A DNA stretch of 37,888 nt, from the NCBI GenBank assembly GCA_000438415.1, contig FR902221.1, positions 1 through 37,888 of the forward strand, in the 5' to 3' direction. The notes beneath the pieces are model-generated. The model searched no databases, was not told where the DNA came from, and saw only the letters and a list, made by a program, of their open reading frames with translations. The translations under genes were made by a program, and so were the position numbers. Source of the DNA: Clostridium sp. CAG:628 (lineage in GTDB: Bacteria; Bacillota_I; Bacilli_A; RF39; UBA660). Below are positions 6,635 through 13,955 of the stretch, in pieces. Within the stretch, counting starts at the first letter, position 1. The number at the start of each line of letters is the position of its first letter.

Positions 6635-6785
6635 ATACTTCCTTTCCTAGTTTGACTCTTAGTACATACCATTATCTCATCATGTTGGTTATATGGATTC
6701 ATTGACCCCACTTTCTAAGACTAGATTAATAATAAGATAAGAGACGGGCAGTCACAAAAATGGATTCAAAGACCCTTGGTATAAT
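6635..6785 (-). ncRNA. Candidate bridge-RNA region 5' of the IS110 transposase
   Basis: About 150 bases between the transposase start and the inferred element end. It has a directly repeated 16-base motif (ATGGATTCA-NN-GACCC at 6693-6708 and 6760-6775). In IS110-type elements, a guide loop of the bridge RNA repeats the sense of the donor DNA near the element end, which would give such a repeat. Short complementary patches (TCTTAG/CTAAGA) could close a stem. This is inference only; no covariance evidence. Confidence 0.3.
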
Positions 6786-6806
6786 CTGCCTAAACTCAAA
6801 CGCGAA

Positions 6807-6840
6807 TTTTTTATTCTTTCTTATAAGAAAGAATAAAAAA
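6807..6840. terminator. 34-bp perfect AT-rich palindrome, possible bidirectional terminator
   Basis: A perfect palindrome centred at 6823/6824 (TTCTTTCTTA with TAAGAAAGAA, flanked by T and A runs). The stem is AT-rich but long, with T-runs for either strand. It separates the IS region from the ylbN promoter. Confidence 0.55.
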
Positions 6841-6877
6841 TATTCTATCATAAACTAATGATTTTTTCTCTCATTAA

Positions 6878-6906
6878 TTTACATTTTAAAGTATACATGG
6901 TATAAT
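6878..6906 (+). promoter_or_regulatory. Promoter of ylbN-rpmF
   Basis: -35 TTTACA (6878-6883), a 17-base spacer, and -10 TATAAT (6901-6906) extended by TGG. It is an excellent vegetative sigma promoter just downstream of the IS region, so the insertion or rearrangement has not separated ylbN-rpmF from its promoter. Confidence 0.85.
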
Positions 6907-6928
6907 GTTGTTACTGGAGGAATTAGAT

Positions 6929-7420
6929 ATGTTTGATATTAGTTTACTTAAGAATGATAGTAAAGAAAAACTAGAAATAGATATGGATATTAATTTTACA
7001 AGTGAAGACCTTAAAGATACTCCTATAAAAGACGTAAAAGACATTAAGGCTAAGGGTACTATTAATAGAGTTAGTAATGATTTATATCATTTAGAATTAA
7101 ATATTACTGGAACTTTGGTGCTTACTTGTGCTAGAAGTTTGGAGAATGTTTTATATCCAATCGATATTTTTATTGATAAAAACATAGAAGAAGAGCCAAA
7201 AAGTGACGAAAAACCATTAATTTTGCAAAATTCACTTGATATTTTTGCAATTGTGTGGGAAAATATTATATTGGAAGTTCCACTTCGTGTTGTAAAAGAG
7301 GATGCAAATTTTATAAGTGAAGGAAATGGATGGAGCTTAGTTGAAGAAAATGATAAAGAAGAAGTAAATTCACCACTAAGTGATTTACAAAAATTGTTAG
7401 ATATGGAGGGAAAAAGATGA
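6929..7420 (+). CDS. ylbN: DUF177 protein YlbN/YceD
   Basis: 163 aa. Start chosen at ATG 6929 (MFDISLLKND) because GGAGG at 6916-6920 is correctly spaced; an upstream ATG at 6905 overlaps the -10 box and cannot be used. The DUF177 core is visible in ITGTLVLTCARSLENVLYPI near residues 67-85. The family is linked to 23S rRNA/large-subunit accumulation in bacteria and plastids and is almost always encoded next to rpmF. Here its stop overlaps the rpmF start (ATGA), so the two are translationally coupled. A conserved gene pair and a good family match. Confidence 0.85.
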   Translation: MFDISLLKNDSKEKLEIDMDINFTSEDLKDTPIKDVKDIKAKGTINRVSNDLYHLELNITGTLVLTCARSLENVLYPIDIFIDKNIEEEPKSDEKPLILQNSLDIFAIVWENIILEVPLRVVKEDANFISEGNGWSLVEENDKEEVNSPLSDLQKLLDMEGKR

Positions 7421-7626
7421 AATTAGATTTACAATTATTCGCTGTACCAGCAAGACGTGTTAGTAAAACTGCTAAAAGAGCAAGAAGAACTCATTTAAAG
7501 AAAGAGGCTCCAACAGTAGTAACTTGTCCTAATTGTGGTGCACCATTAATGCCTCATCGTGCTTGCACAGAATGTGGTTTCTATAAAGGAAAAGAAACAG
7601 TAAAAGTAACTAAGACTAATAACTAG
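7417..7626 (+). CDS. rpmF: 50S ribosomal protein L32 with an L27-like cleavable N-terminal extension
   Basis: 69 aa. The body AVPARRVSKTAKRARRTH is canonical L32, and the zinc ribbon is intact (CPNC ... CTEC, the Cys4 form). Bacterial L32 normally starts M-AVPARR. Here the only possible start, ATG 7417 with GGAGGG at 7406-7411, adds eight residues, MKLDLQLF, directly before AVPARR; no other ATG, GTG or TTG lies between. MKLDLQLF-A closely copies the motif of Firmicutes L27 (MLKLNLQFF-A), which the cysteine protease Prp removes. Cleavage after Phe8 would release exactly the usual mature L32 N-terminus. Prp processing of L32 is inference; the extension itself is seen directly. Coupled to ylbN. 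Confidence 0.93.
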   Translation: MKLDLQLFAVPARRVSKTAKRARRTHLKKEAPTVVTCPNCGAPLMPHRACTECGFYKGKETVKVTKTNN

Positions 7627-7640
7627 TTTTAGTTTTTTTT
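7615..7640 (+). terminator. Terminator after rpmF
   Basis: ACTAA (7615-7619) pairs with TTAGT (7629-7633), followed by eight T's. The stem is short but the T-run is strong; it overlaps the rpmF stop codon. Confidence 0.6.
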
Positions 7641-7690
7641 CGACATTTTATTTTATATTTATTAGATATACTAATTATGGGTGAATTTTT

Positions 7691-8116
7691 ATGAATAAAA
7701 AGATAATTTTTCTATTAATTAGCATATCTATTTTTTTGGTATCATTTATAACTATTAAATACTTTGAGAACAAGTGTAGTTATGTTACTTATTATATTCT
7801 CCAGGAAGGGGCGTTTAAGAATTATAATGGAGTTATTAAAACAACTAGGAATTATAATAACTATGTTATTTCTAAAGAGGATGAGTTATATAAAATATAT
7901 ATAGGTGTTACGTTAGATAAAGAAGTGTATAATAAGTTAATTAGTATGTATTCTAAGACGTCTAGTACATATATGAAAAAAGTTAATATTAATAATAAAG
8001 AGTTTTATAATAAAGTTAGAACTTATGATAATCTTATAAAGAATAGTGATAATTTAAAAGAAGTTGATCTTATTGTTAAAGAAGAGTTAAAACTTTTAAA
8101 AAAAATACTTGATTAA
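7691..8116 (+). CDS. Membrane-anchored SPOR-like protein (SpoIIB position)
   Basis: 141 aa. The N-terminal signal anchor (about 5-22) is followed by an extracytoplasmic domain opening with YVTYYILQEGAFKN and later LYKIYIGVTLDKEVY, matching the beta strands of SPOR domains (yyVQ-GaF ... yrVyvGp), which bind denuded septal peptidoglycan. In Bacillus the gene upstream of maf-radC is spoIIB, a SPOR protein of engulfment; here the next gene is radC, so position supports a SpoIIB-like role. The match is weak in sequence and a general division SPOR protein remains possible. The C-terminus is a charged helix. Confidence 0.55.
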   Translation: MNKKIIFLLISISIFLVSFITIKYFENKCSYVTYYILQEGAFKNYNGVIKTTRNYNNYVISKEDELYKIYIGVTLDKEVYNKLISMYSKTSSTYMKKVNINNKEFYNKVRTYDNLIKNSDNLKEVDLIVKEELKLLKKILD

Positions 8117-8176
8117 TATTTATTTAGTGTGTATTATATATATTAAACTTTAGTTACTTTTATAGAAAGGTAAGTA

Positions 8177-8851
8177 ATGAAAATTAAAGATATGTTAAAT
8201 GAAGAAAAACCTAGAGAAAAGTTAAGTCGTTTAGGAGTAGAAAGTTTATCTGATTCAGAACTTCTTAGTATTATTTTAAGAACTGGGAATAAAAATGAAT
8301 CAGTTAATGAGTTATCTACTAGGATACTTAAAAGTATTGGAGGAGTTAAAAATTTAAAAGAGATGACACTTCATACTTTGACTCAAATTAGTGGTGTTAA
8401 ACTAAGTAAGGCTAGTACTATATTAGCTTCTTTTGAACTTGCTAAGAGGTCATTAATTGATAGAGATAAAATATTGTTTAAAAGTACTAATGATATGTTT
8501 AATTATGTTAAAGGAGATTTTCTTAATGCTAGACAAGAAAAGTTTTTAATTTTATTATTTGATAATAAGTTTAAATTAATAAAGAAGTGTGAGCTTTTTA
8601 AAGGAACAATTAATACAATTAATGTACATCCTAGGGAAGTATTTAGAGAGGCTATTAAAGAGAGTGCATCTTTTATAATACTGATACATAATCATCCAAG
8701 TGGAGATGTTACACCTAGTAAAAAAGATGATGAAGTAACTAGCATATTAGTTAAAACTGGGAACATAATAGGTATCAAAGTAATAGATCATTTAGTAGTA
8801 TCATCTGATAAATATTATAGTTATTATGAAAATGCGAAAAAAAAGATTTAA
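8177..8851 (+). CDS. radC: RadC family JAMM/MPN protein
   Basis: 224 aa, full length. The N-terminal helix-hairpin-helix region (about 1-95; GVESLSDSELLSIILRTG and ISGVKLSKASTILASFELAKR) precedes a JAMM domain with the metal motif HNHPSGDVTPSKKD (His171, His173, Ser181, Asp184). The start ATG 8177 has GAAAGG upstream. The DNA-repair role once given to RadC is not established; the fold is that of a metal-dependent hydrolase associated with competence or mobile DNA. Its context, a SPOR protein before and ylbD after, keeps the spoIIB-radC order of Bacillus. Confidence 0.92.
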   Translation: MKIKDMLNEEKPREKLSRLGVESLSDSELLSIILRTGNKNESVNELSTRILKSIGGVKNLKEMTLHTLTQISGVKLSKASTILASFELAKRSLIDRDKILFKSTNDMFNYVKGDFLNARQEKFLILLFDNKFKLIKKCELFKGTINTINVHPREVFREAIKESASFIILIHNHPSGDVTPSKKDDEVTSILVKTGNIIGIKVIDHLVVSSDKYYSYYENAKKKI

Positions 8852-8880
8852 GTAGCATATTATTAAATGGGTGGATAAGA

Positions 8881-9243
8881 GTGAGTACTAAAGAAAATTT
8901 TAAAGAGTTTTTAAAAAGAAATATGTATTTATCTAAAAGTGTTAATAGTGGAAAAACTACATATCAGAAATTATTTGAAACTTATGATATTTATGGAGAA
9001 GATAGTGATGTGTGGAAACAGTTTAGAACTGAAGAAAAAGATGTTAAATTAAATAGTAGTGTTAAATCGGTACTAAGTAATTTAAAAAATATTGATATTG
9101 ATAAACTAGAAGAAAATATTTCTAGTTTGGAAAAGACTCTTGGTTTTTTAGAAGAAATAGTTTTATCTAGAAACGAGAAAAAAGAAAGTAAAAAAAGTGT
9201 AAAGAAGAGTGAAAAGAGTATAGAAAGGTTTTTTGATGATTAA
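8881..9243 (+). CDS. ylbD: YlbD-like putative coat protein
   Basis: 120 aa, GTG start at 8881 preceded by GGGTGGAT. The N-terminal half (NFKEFLKRNMYLSKSV ... TTYQKLFETYDIYGEDSDVW) follows the YlbD_coat pattern FKEF--K-P-L---V-----TWQ-LYE-WYLLGE-D--W. The C-terminal half is a coiled coil with a Lys/Ser-rich tail. YlbD is annotated as a spore coat protein in Bacillus, but the function is weakly supported. The stop overlaps the start of the ylbE-like gene (TAATG), as in the ylbD-ylbE pair. Confidence 0.7.
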   Translation: MSTKENFKEFLKRNMYLSKSVNSGKTTYQKLFETYDIYGEDSDVWKQFRTEEKDVKLNSSVKSVLSNLKNIDIDKLEENISSLEKTLGFLEEIVLSRNEKKESKKSVKKSEKSIERFFDD

Positions 9244-9464
9244 TGAGATATGATGTTAAAGAAAGTATTTATAAAGATGAGAATTTATTAAGATACTTAA
9301 GAGAAAATAGTGGTTGGTATAAACGTCTTAATAGAAATGAAAACTTAGAAAATATGGTAAATGAAATGAAAGAAAGGTATGGTTTAAGGTTTAGAGATAA
9401 AGTTGATAAAATAGGTACTGGAATAGACATTATTAATGCATTTATGAATGTTACTAAAGAGTAG
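9243..9464 (+). CDS. ylbE: YlbE-like protein
   Basis: 73 aa, cytoplasmic. MRYDVKESIYKDENLLRYLR and NSGWYKRLNRNENLENM match the YlbE pattern (M-KDVQ-YL-----L--FIRE-P-WYR-L-RNP). The family is small, conserved in spore formers and of unknown function. It is coupled to the YlbD-like gene by a TAATG overlap. About 30 bases downstream a strong separate promoter drives the pilin gene, so this is the end of its transcription unit. Confidence 0.75.
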   Translation: MRYDVKESIYKDENLLRYLRENSGWYKRLNRNENLENMVNEMKERYGLRFRDKVDKIGTGIDIINAFMNVTKE

Positions 9465-9496
9465 ATGTAAACTTGATAAAAATGTTTTATAAAGTG

Positions 9497-9526
9497 TTGA
9501 CTTACTTAGATAAAATTTGCTATAAT
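9497..9526 (+). promoter_or_regulatory. Promoter of the major pilin gene
   Basis: -35 TTGACT (9497-9502), an 18-base spacer, and -10 TATAAT (9521-9526) extended by TGC. A leader of about 55 bases follows, with a small AAGATATATCTT palindrome (9543-9554). This is among the strongest promoters in the window. Confidence 0.8.
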
Positions 9527-9588
9527 TAAGACATGGTAAAGAAAGATATATCTTCCAAGTATGTCTTTTAAGGTAAAGGAGAGGATGA

Positions 9589-10128
9589 TTGGAAATGAAA
9601 AAGTTTAATAAGAAAGGTTTTACTTTGATAGAGTTATTGGCAGTTATAGCAATACTTGCAATTTTACTATTATTAGTAACACCAAATATTTTATCAATGT
9701 TTAATTCAGGAAAGGAAAATTCATTTGTTCAACAAGCTGAAAGAGTATTACAAGCAGCTAATACTAAATATATTTCTGAAAGTTTAAAAAATAATCGTGC
9801 TTATGTATTTAGTAATGTTACAAAAATTGGTGATAAAGATATTGAAAAACAGGTTGATGATTTAGGACTTAGTAATAATTCTGTAAGTTATTGTGTTTCG
9901 ATTGATAATAAGGGTAATGTGACTGGTTTCTCTGTAAGTGATGGAAGTTATTCTATTAGTAAGAAAAATGATAGCCCATATATTACAGTTGATGATATTA
10001 CTGCAAAAACTAATGATACATTTACTAATTTAAAAGCAAATGGTGATACTGGTTTTGTTGCTAAAAATAGTGTAATTAAAGCAGGTACTAATGATGCTGC
10101 TCCAACATGTGCTACTGTAACTAAATAA
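9589..10128 (+). CDS. Major type IV pilin-like protein
   Basis: 179 aa. The leader MEMKKFNKKG is followed by FTLIELLAVIAILAILLLLV, a perfect prepilin peptidase site and N-terminal polymerisation helix with Glu5. The globular part (about 45-179) carries two cysteines, one in SYCVSIDNKG and one near the end (PTCATVTK), which could form a C-terminal disulfide loop. The start could be TTG 9589 (7 bases after AAGGAG) or ATG 9595; both precede the leader. The gene is monocistronic: strong promoter before and terminator after. It is likely a major pilin of a type IV pilus or a ComGC-like uptake fibre, the latter made plausible by comEA-comEC downstream. Confidence 0.82.
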   Translation: MEMKKFNKKGFTLIELLAVIAILAILLLLVTPNILSMFNSGKENSFVQQAERVLQAANTKYISESLKNNRAYVFSNVTKIGDKDIEKQVDDLGLSNNSVSYCVSIDNKGNVTGFSVSDGSYSISKKNDSPYITVDDITAKTNDTFTNLKANGDTGFVAKNSVIKAGTNDAAPTCATVTK

Positions 10129-10140
10129 TAAATGAATTAT

Positions 10141-10161
10141 AAGAGGGAAACCTCTTTTTTT
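10141..10161 (+). terminator. Terminator of the pilin gene
   Basis: AAGAGG-GAAA-CCTCTT with a GAAA tetraloop and a T-run to 10161, 12 bases after the stop codon. Confidence 0.9.
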
Positions 10162-10203
10162 ATTTTTGAAAATATTATATAATGTTAATGAAAGGAATAT
10201 GTT

Positions 10204-13089
10204 ATGAATTATATACCTCTTAATGTAAAAACTCATTATGAAATTTTAAGTAGTCTTATTAAAATAGAAGACTTGGTTTTATATGCTAAAAAAAATAATG
10301 TTTCTAGTTTAGGTATTACGGATTCAAACATGTTTGGTAGTTTGGAATTTATTAATTTATGTAAAAAGAATAATATTAAACCTATTATTGGAGTTCCATT
10401 TTTAGTTCAAGATGTTAATACTATACTTTATGCAAAAAACTATATAGGTTATAAAAATTTGCTTAATCTGGTTAGTATTAGAAATACAAGAGGTTTAACT
10501 AATGAAGACATAGTTAAACATAGTGGAGAATTAATTTGTGTAATTAGTTCATATGACAAAATAGATATTTTAAGTACTTATTTTAAAGAAGTGTATTTAT
10601 CATATAGTGATAAAGAAAGTAAGATGAGTGCTTTAAAAGTAAGTGATAAAGTTGTCTATATGAAAGAAGTAAGATATATAAATAAAGAGGATAATGAATA
10701 CTTAGTTTATCTTAATTTAATAAGAGATGGTAAAGAAATAAAGTCTTTTAATGAGTATAGTTATGATAATTATTTAGATTATGAAATAAGTGAAGAAGAT
10801 GTATTAACTACTAAGAGGTTTAGTGATTTAATTAATATTGAACTACCTAAGTATGAGTTTAAACTTCCAAGTTATTCGGTTAATTCTAAAGAATTATTAT
10901 ATAATTTGTGTAATATGGGATTAAATAAAAGGCTAGAAGGAAAAGTATCTAGTAATTATTCTAGTAGACTTAATATGGAGTTAGAAATTATTACTAATAT
11001 GGGATTTACTGATTACTTTTTAATTGTTTATGATTTTATATTGTACTCTAAAAAAAATAATATAGTAGTTGGGCCTGGAAGAGGAAGTGCTACAGGAAGT
11101 TTAGTTGCATATAGTTTAGGTATTACTGAAATAGACCCAATTAAGTATAATTTGATATTTGAGAGATTTCTTAATAAAGATAGAGTTACTATGCCAGACA
11201 TTGATACTGATATAGAATATTTAAATAGATATAAAGTTGTTAATTATTTAAAAGAAAAGTATGGATTATATAAAGTGGCTAATATAATTACTTTTGGTAG
11301 TCTTTTACCTAAGCAAGTAATAAGAGACATTGGTAGAATATTTAATTTTAATACTAATAAGATAGACTTGATAACTAAGACTATTAATGATGAAGTGAGT
11401 TTTAGTGAACTTAAACGTAATAAAGAATTTATGAGAGTATATAGTAATGATAATGAATACTATGATTTAATTAAGATATGTAATAAATTATGTGGACTTA
11501 AAAGACATACTAGTGTGCATGCTGCAGGTGTTATAATAAGTGATGAAGTTTTAATGAATAGAGTACCTTTATATATGAGTGGTAGTGATATAGTAAGTGG
11601 TTATTCTATGGAATATTTAGAGAGTATAGGATTACTTAAAATAGATTTACTTGCACTTAAAAATCTTACTATTATAGATAATATAGTTAAAATGGTTAGT
11701 ATAAATGAGAATGTGAATATTAAACTAAATAATATTCCTCTCAATGATGTGCCTACTTTAGATATTTTCAAGAATGCAAGTACTTTTGGTATTTTTCAGT
11801 TTGAAAGTAGTGGTATGAAAGGCTTTCTTAATAGTTTGAAAGTGAGCTCATTTAATGATTTAATTCTTTCCATAGCGCTTTATAGGCCTGGTCCAAGAGA
11901 AAGTATTCCTATGTTTTTAAGTGTTAGATTTAATAAAACAAAAGCGAGTTATATTATTCCTGAGTTAGAAAGTATTTTAAGTGAAACTAATGGGATTATT
12001 ATTTATCAAGAGCAAATAATGGAGATACTTAAAAGAGTAGCAAGTTTTAGTTATAGTGAGGCTGATACGATTAGACGTGCGATGAGTAAGAAAAAAGAGA
12101 GCGTTATTTTAGAATATAAGGGTGAATTTATTAAAAGAAGTGTAAGTAATGGAATAGAAGAAGATAAGGCTAAACTTATTTACGAATTGATTTTAAAGTT
12201 TGCTAATTATGGATTTAATAAAGGACACTCTGTTGCATATTCAGTTATTGCTTATAGAATGGCTTATTTAAAAGCACATTTTCCTAATTATTTTTATAGT
12301 GTTTTGTTAACGGATGAAGTTAATAATCCAGTTAAGACTAATGAATATATTAATGAAGGTAAAACTTTAGGTGTGTGCTTTAGGTATCCTAGTGTTAACT
12401 TGTCTACTAAAGAATATATAGTTTATAATGGTGATGTTATTTTACCTTTAACTATTATTAAAGGTATTAATAAAGATGTTGTTGATGCTATAATTACTGA
12501 GAGAAGTAACGGTTTATTTAAATCATACTTAGATTTTGTTAAAAGATTATTTGATAAAGTTAGTCTGAATGATATAAAGACTTTGGTTTTGGCTAATGCA
12601 CTTCGTGAGTTTGGGATTAATAAGAAGACAATGATAGAAAATTTAAGTAATTTAATAGAATATTCTAAACTTGCTAGTACTTTAGATGAAGAGTTAATTA
12701 GTGTGCCTGAATTAATAATGTATGAAGAGTATTCTAAAGAAGAGTTAATTAATTATACATACATGTGTTATATGTTTTATTTAGATAATCATCCAACTAC
12801 TAAGTTTAAAAGAGTTCTTACTATAAAAGATATTCCTAAGTACTTTGATAAGTTTGTTAATTTGGTTTTGCTTATTGAAAATATTAGAGTGGTTGATACT
12901 AAGAAAAAAGAAAAAATGGCTTTTATGAGTGTCAGTGATGATACTGGAAAAATTAATGCAATTTTATTTCCTAATCAATATAAATTATATAGTAATTTAA
13001 AAAGAGGTAGTGTTATAAGGCTTTATGGTAAGGTTGAAAAAAGATTGAGTGAATATCAGTTAATTGCTAATAAGATAGAAATTTTGTAA
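10204..13089 (+). CDS. dnaE: DNA polymerase III alpha subunit, DnaE type
   Basis: 961 aa. The N-terminal PHP domain is degenerate: the usual H-x-H metal motif is NVKTHYE and the TDH motif is TDS. The C-family polymerase core is intact, with GPGRGSATGSLVAY, catalytic Asp332 and Asp334 (MPDIDTDIEY), Asp481 (KIDLLALKNLT) and FNKGHSVAYSVIAYRMAYLK. A helix-hairpin-helix region and a C-terminal OB fold (KKKEKMAFMSVSDDTGKINA) end the protein. It is shorter than Bacillus DnaE (about 1100 aa) and lacks a long tau-binding tail. It synthesises DNA, in Firmicutes mostly lagging-strand initiation beside PolC. ATG 10204 has AAAGGA and a -10 TATAAT at 10178-10183. Confidence 0.95.
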   Translation: MNYIPLNVKTHYEILSSLIKIEDLVLYAKKNNVSSLGITDSNMFGSLEFINLCKKNNIKPIIGVPFLVQDVNTILYAKNYIGYKNLLNLVSIRNTRGLTNEDIVKHSGELICVISSYDKIDILSTYFKEVYLSYSDKESKMSALKVSDKVVYMKEVRYINKEDNEYLVYLNLIRDGKEIKSFNEYSYDNYLDYEISEEDVLTTKRFSDLINIELPKYEFKLPSYSVNSKELLYNLCNMGLNKRLEGKVSSNYSSRLNMELEIITNMGFTDYFLIVYDFILYSKKNNIVVGPGRGSATGSLVAYSLGITEIDPIKYNLIFERFLNKDRVTMPDIDTDIEYLNRYKVVNYLKEKYGLYKVANIITFGSLLPKQVIRDIGRIFNFNTNKIDLITKTINDEVSFSELKRNKEFMRVYSNDNEYYDLIKICNKLCGLKRHTSVHAAGVIISDEVLMNRVPLYMSGSDIVSGYSMEYLESIGLLKIDLLALKNLTIIDNIVKMVSINENVNIKLNNIPLNDVPTLDIFKNASTFGIFQFESSGMKGFLNSLKVSSFNDLILSIALYRPGPRESIPMFLSVRFNKTKASYIIPELESILSETNGIIIYQEQIMEILKRVASFSYSEADTIRRAMSKKKESVILEYKGEFIKRSVSNGIEEDKAKLIYELILKFANYGFNKGHSVAYSVIAYRMAYLKAHFPNYFYSVLLTDEVNNPVKTNEYINEGKTLGVCFRYPSVNLSTKEYIVYNGDVILPLTIIKGINKDVVDAIITERSNGLFKSYLDFVKRLFDKVSLNDIKTLVLANALREFGINKKTMIENLSNLIEYSKLASTLDEELISVPELIMYEEYSKEELINYTYMCYMFYLDNHPTTKFKRVLTIKDIPKYFDKFVNLVLLIENIRVVDTKKKEKMAFMSVSDDTGKINAILFPNQYKLYSNLKRGSVIRLYGKVEKRLSEYQLIANKIEIL

Positions 13090-13105
13090 ATTTTCTATCT
13101 TTTTT
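13072..13105 (+). terminator. Terminator overlapping the dnaE stop
   Basis: AAGATAGAAATTT and AAATTTTCTATCTT pair around a TGT loop with one bulge, followed by a T-run. The stop codon at 13087-13089 lies in the loop region. Confidence 0.85.
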
Positions 13106-13202
13106 AGTATTTATTAAAATTGAATGGGTTTTTTAGACAAAGATTAACGAAAAAACGTGGTTTGTGGGGTATAAAATGTGTTAATTTATTAAAAATAGTA
13201 CT

Positions 13203-13230
13203 TTGACAATGTGTAATAAATATGTTAAAT
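13203..13230 (+). promoter_or_regulatory. Promoter of comEA-comEC
   Basis: -35 TTGACA (13203-13208), a 16-base spacer, -10 TTAAAT (13225-13230). The -35 is perfect, the -10 weak, suggesting moderate or regulated expression. No ComK-like box is obvious. Confidence 0.55.
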
Positions 13231-13253
13231 TGTTCTTGGAAAGGAGGTGAAAT

Positions 13254-13955
13254 ATGAAAAAAGTTAAGGAGTTATTTAATAGGAAAATAATATTGTCGAT
13301 TATTAGTATGTTTGTTATAGCTGGACTTTCTTTTGTTTATATAAGTAATACTAATAAAGAGTTAAAGAAAAGTGAAGTATATGATTTAGAAGTAGAAGAA
13401 AAGAAAACTAATAATTTAGAAATTGATGAAACTATTAAATATATTACAGTTGATATCAAAGGGGAAGTAAAAAGTCCTGGTGTTTATAAGATAGAAGAAG
13501 GTAAGAGAGTAGTAGATGCGATAAATGCCTCTGGTGGACTTACTAAAAAAGCTGTTACTAAATATATTAATTTGAGTAAAGTATTAAAGGATGAAGATGT
13601 TATTATAATAAACAATATTAGTGAGTTAAAAAAGATAGAAGATAAGAAAAATATAGAGGAGATTAAGATAAATAATAAAAGTAATATTAGTGTTAAAGAA
13701 AGTGATGTTATTACTAATGATAAGAGTGATATTGTAAAAGAGAGTGATAGTAATAAAAATACAATTGTGAATATAAATACTTGTACTTTAGAAGAGTTAC
13801 TTAGTATTAATGGAATTGGAGAAAGTAAAGCAAAGAGTATAATGGAATATAGAGAGAATGTTGGGTTATTTACTAGTAAAGAAGATATTATGAAAGTTAG
13901 TGGTATAGGAAATAGTTTATATGATAAAATTAAGGACTATATTACTACAGAGTAA
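13254..13955 (+). CDS. comEA: Competence protein ComEA (SLBB plus helix-hairpin-helix)
   Basis: 233 aa. An N-terminal membrane anchor (about 12-29) is followed by a SLBB domain (about 62-125; VDIKGEVKSPGVYKIEEG and VVDAINASGGLTKKA), a Lys/Ser/Asp-rich linker and a C-terminal double helix-hairpin-helix (about 168-233; NINTCTLEELLSINGIGESK, VSGIGNSLYDKI). ComEA binds incoming double-stranded DNA at the outer face of the membrane and passes it to ComEC. The start ATG has an ideal AAAGGAGGTGA. It overlaps comEC by 35 bp, the classical competence operon. Confidence 0.95.
   Translation: MKKVKELFNRKIILSIISMFVIAGLSFVYISNTNKELKKSEVYDLEVEEKKTNNLEIDETIKYITVDIKGEVKSPGVYKIEEGKRVVDAINASGGLTKKAVTKYINLSKVLKDEDVIIINNISELKKIEDKKNIEEIKINNKSNISVKESDVITNDKSDIVKESDSNKNTIVNINTCTLEELLSINGIGESKAKSIMEYRENVGLFTSKEDIMKVSGIGNSLYDKIKDYITTE

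Larger units (their letters stand above)
5435..6785 (-). mobile_element. IS110-family insertion element (ends approximate)
   Basis: It contains one DEDD/Ser recombinase gene on the minus strand with non-coding DNA on both sides. Ends are inferred, not seen: ATGGATTCA-NN-GACCC occurs at 6693-6708 and 6760-6775, and a weaker relative (ATCAAAAGAGCC) at about 5439-5450. IS110 elements lack terminal inverted repeats and usually make no clear target duplication, so the limits need comparison with other copies. The right limit must lie left of the palindrome at 6807-6840 and the ylbN promoter. Confidence 0.5.

Noticed and set aside
5082..6900. Simple insertion of an IS into xseA
   Set aside because: A simple insertion would leave the xseA 3' half on the right side of the element; instead ylbN follows and the 3' half is at the window end on the other strand.
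10030..10236. Minus-strand frame opposite the pilin terminator
   Set aside because: It runs antisense through the pilin gene, terminator and dnaE start; no ribosome site and shadow-like composition.
13106..13253. Riboswitch ahead of comEA
   Set aside because: The 150-base gap holds a promoter and ribosome site but no recognisable aptamer or terminator/antiterminator pair.
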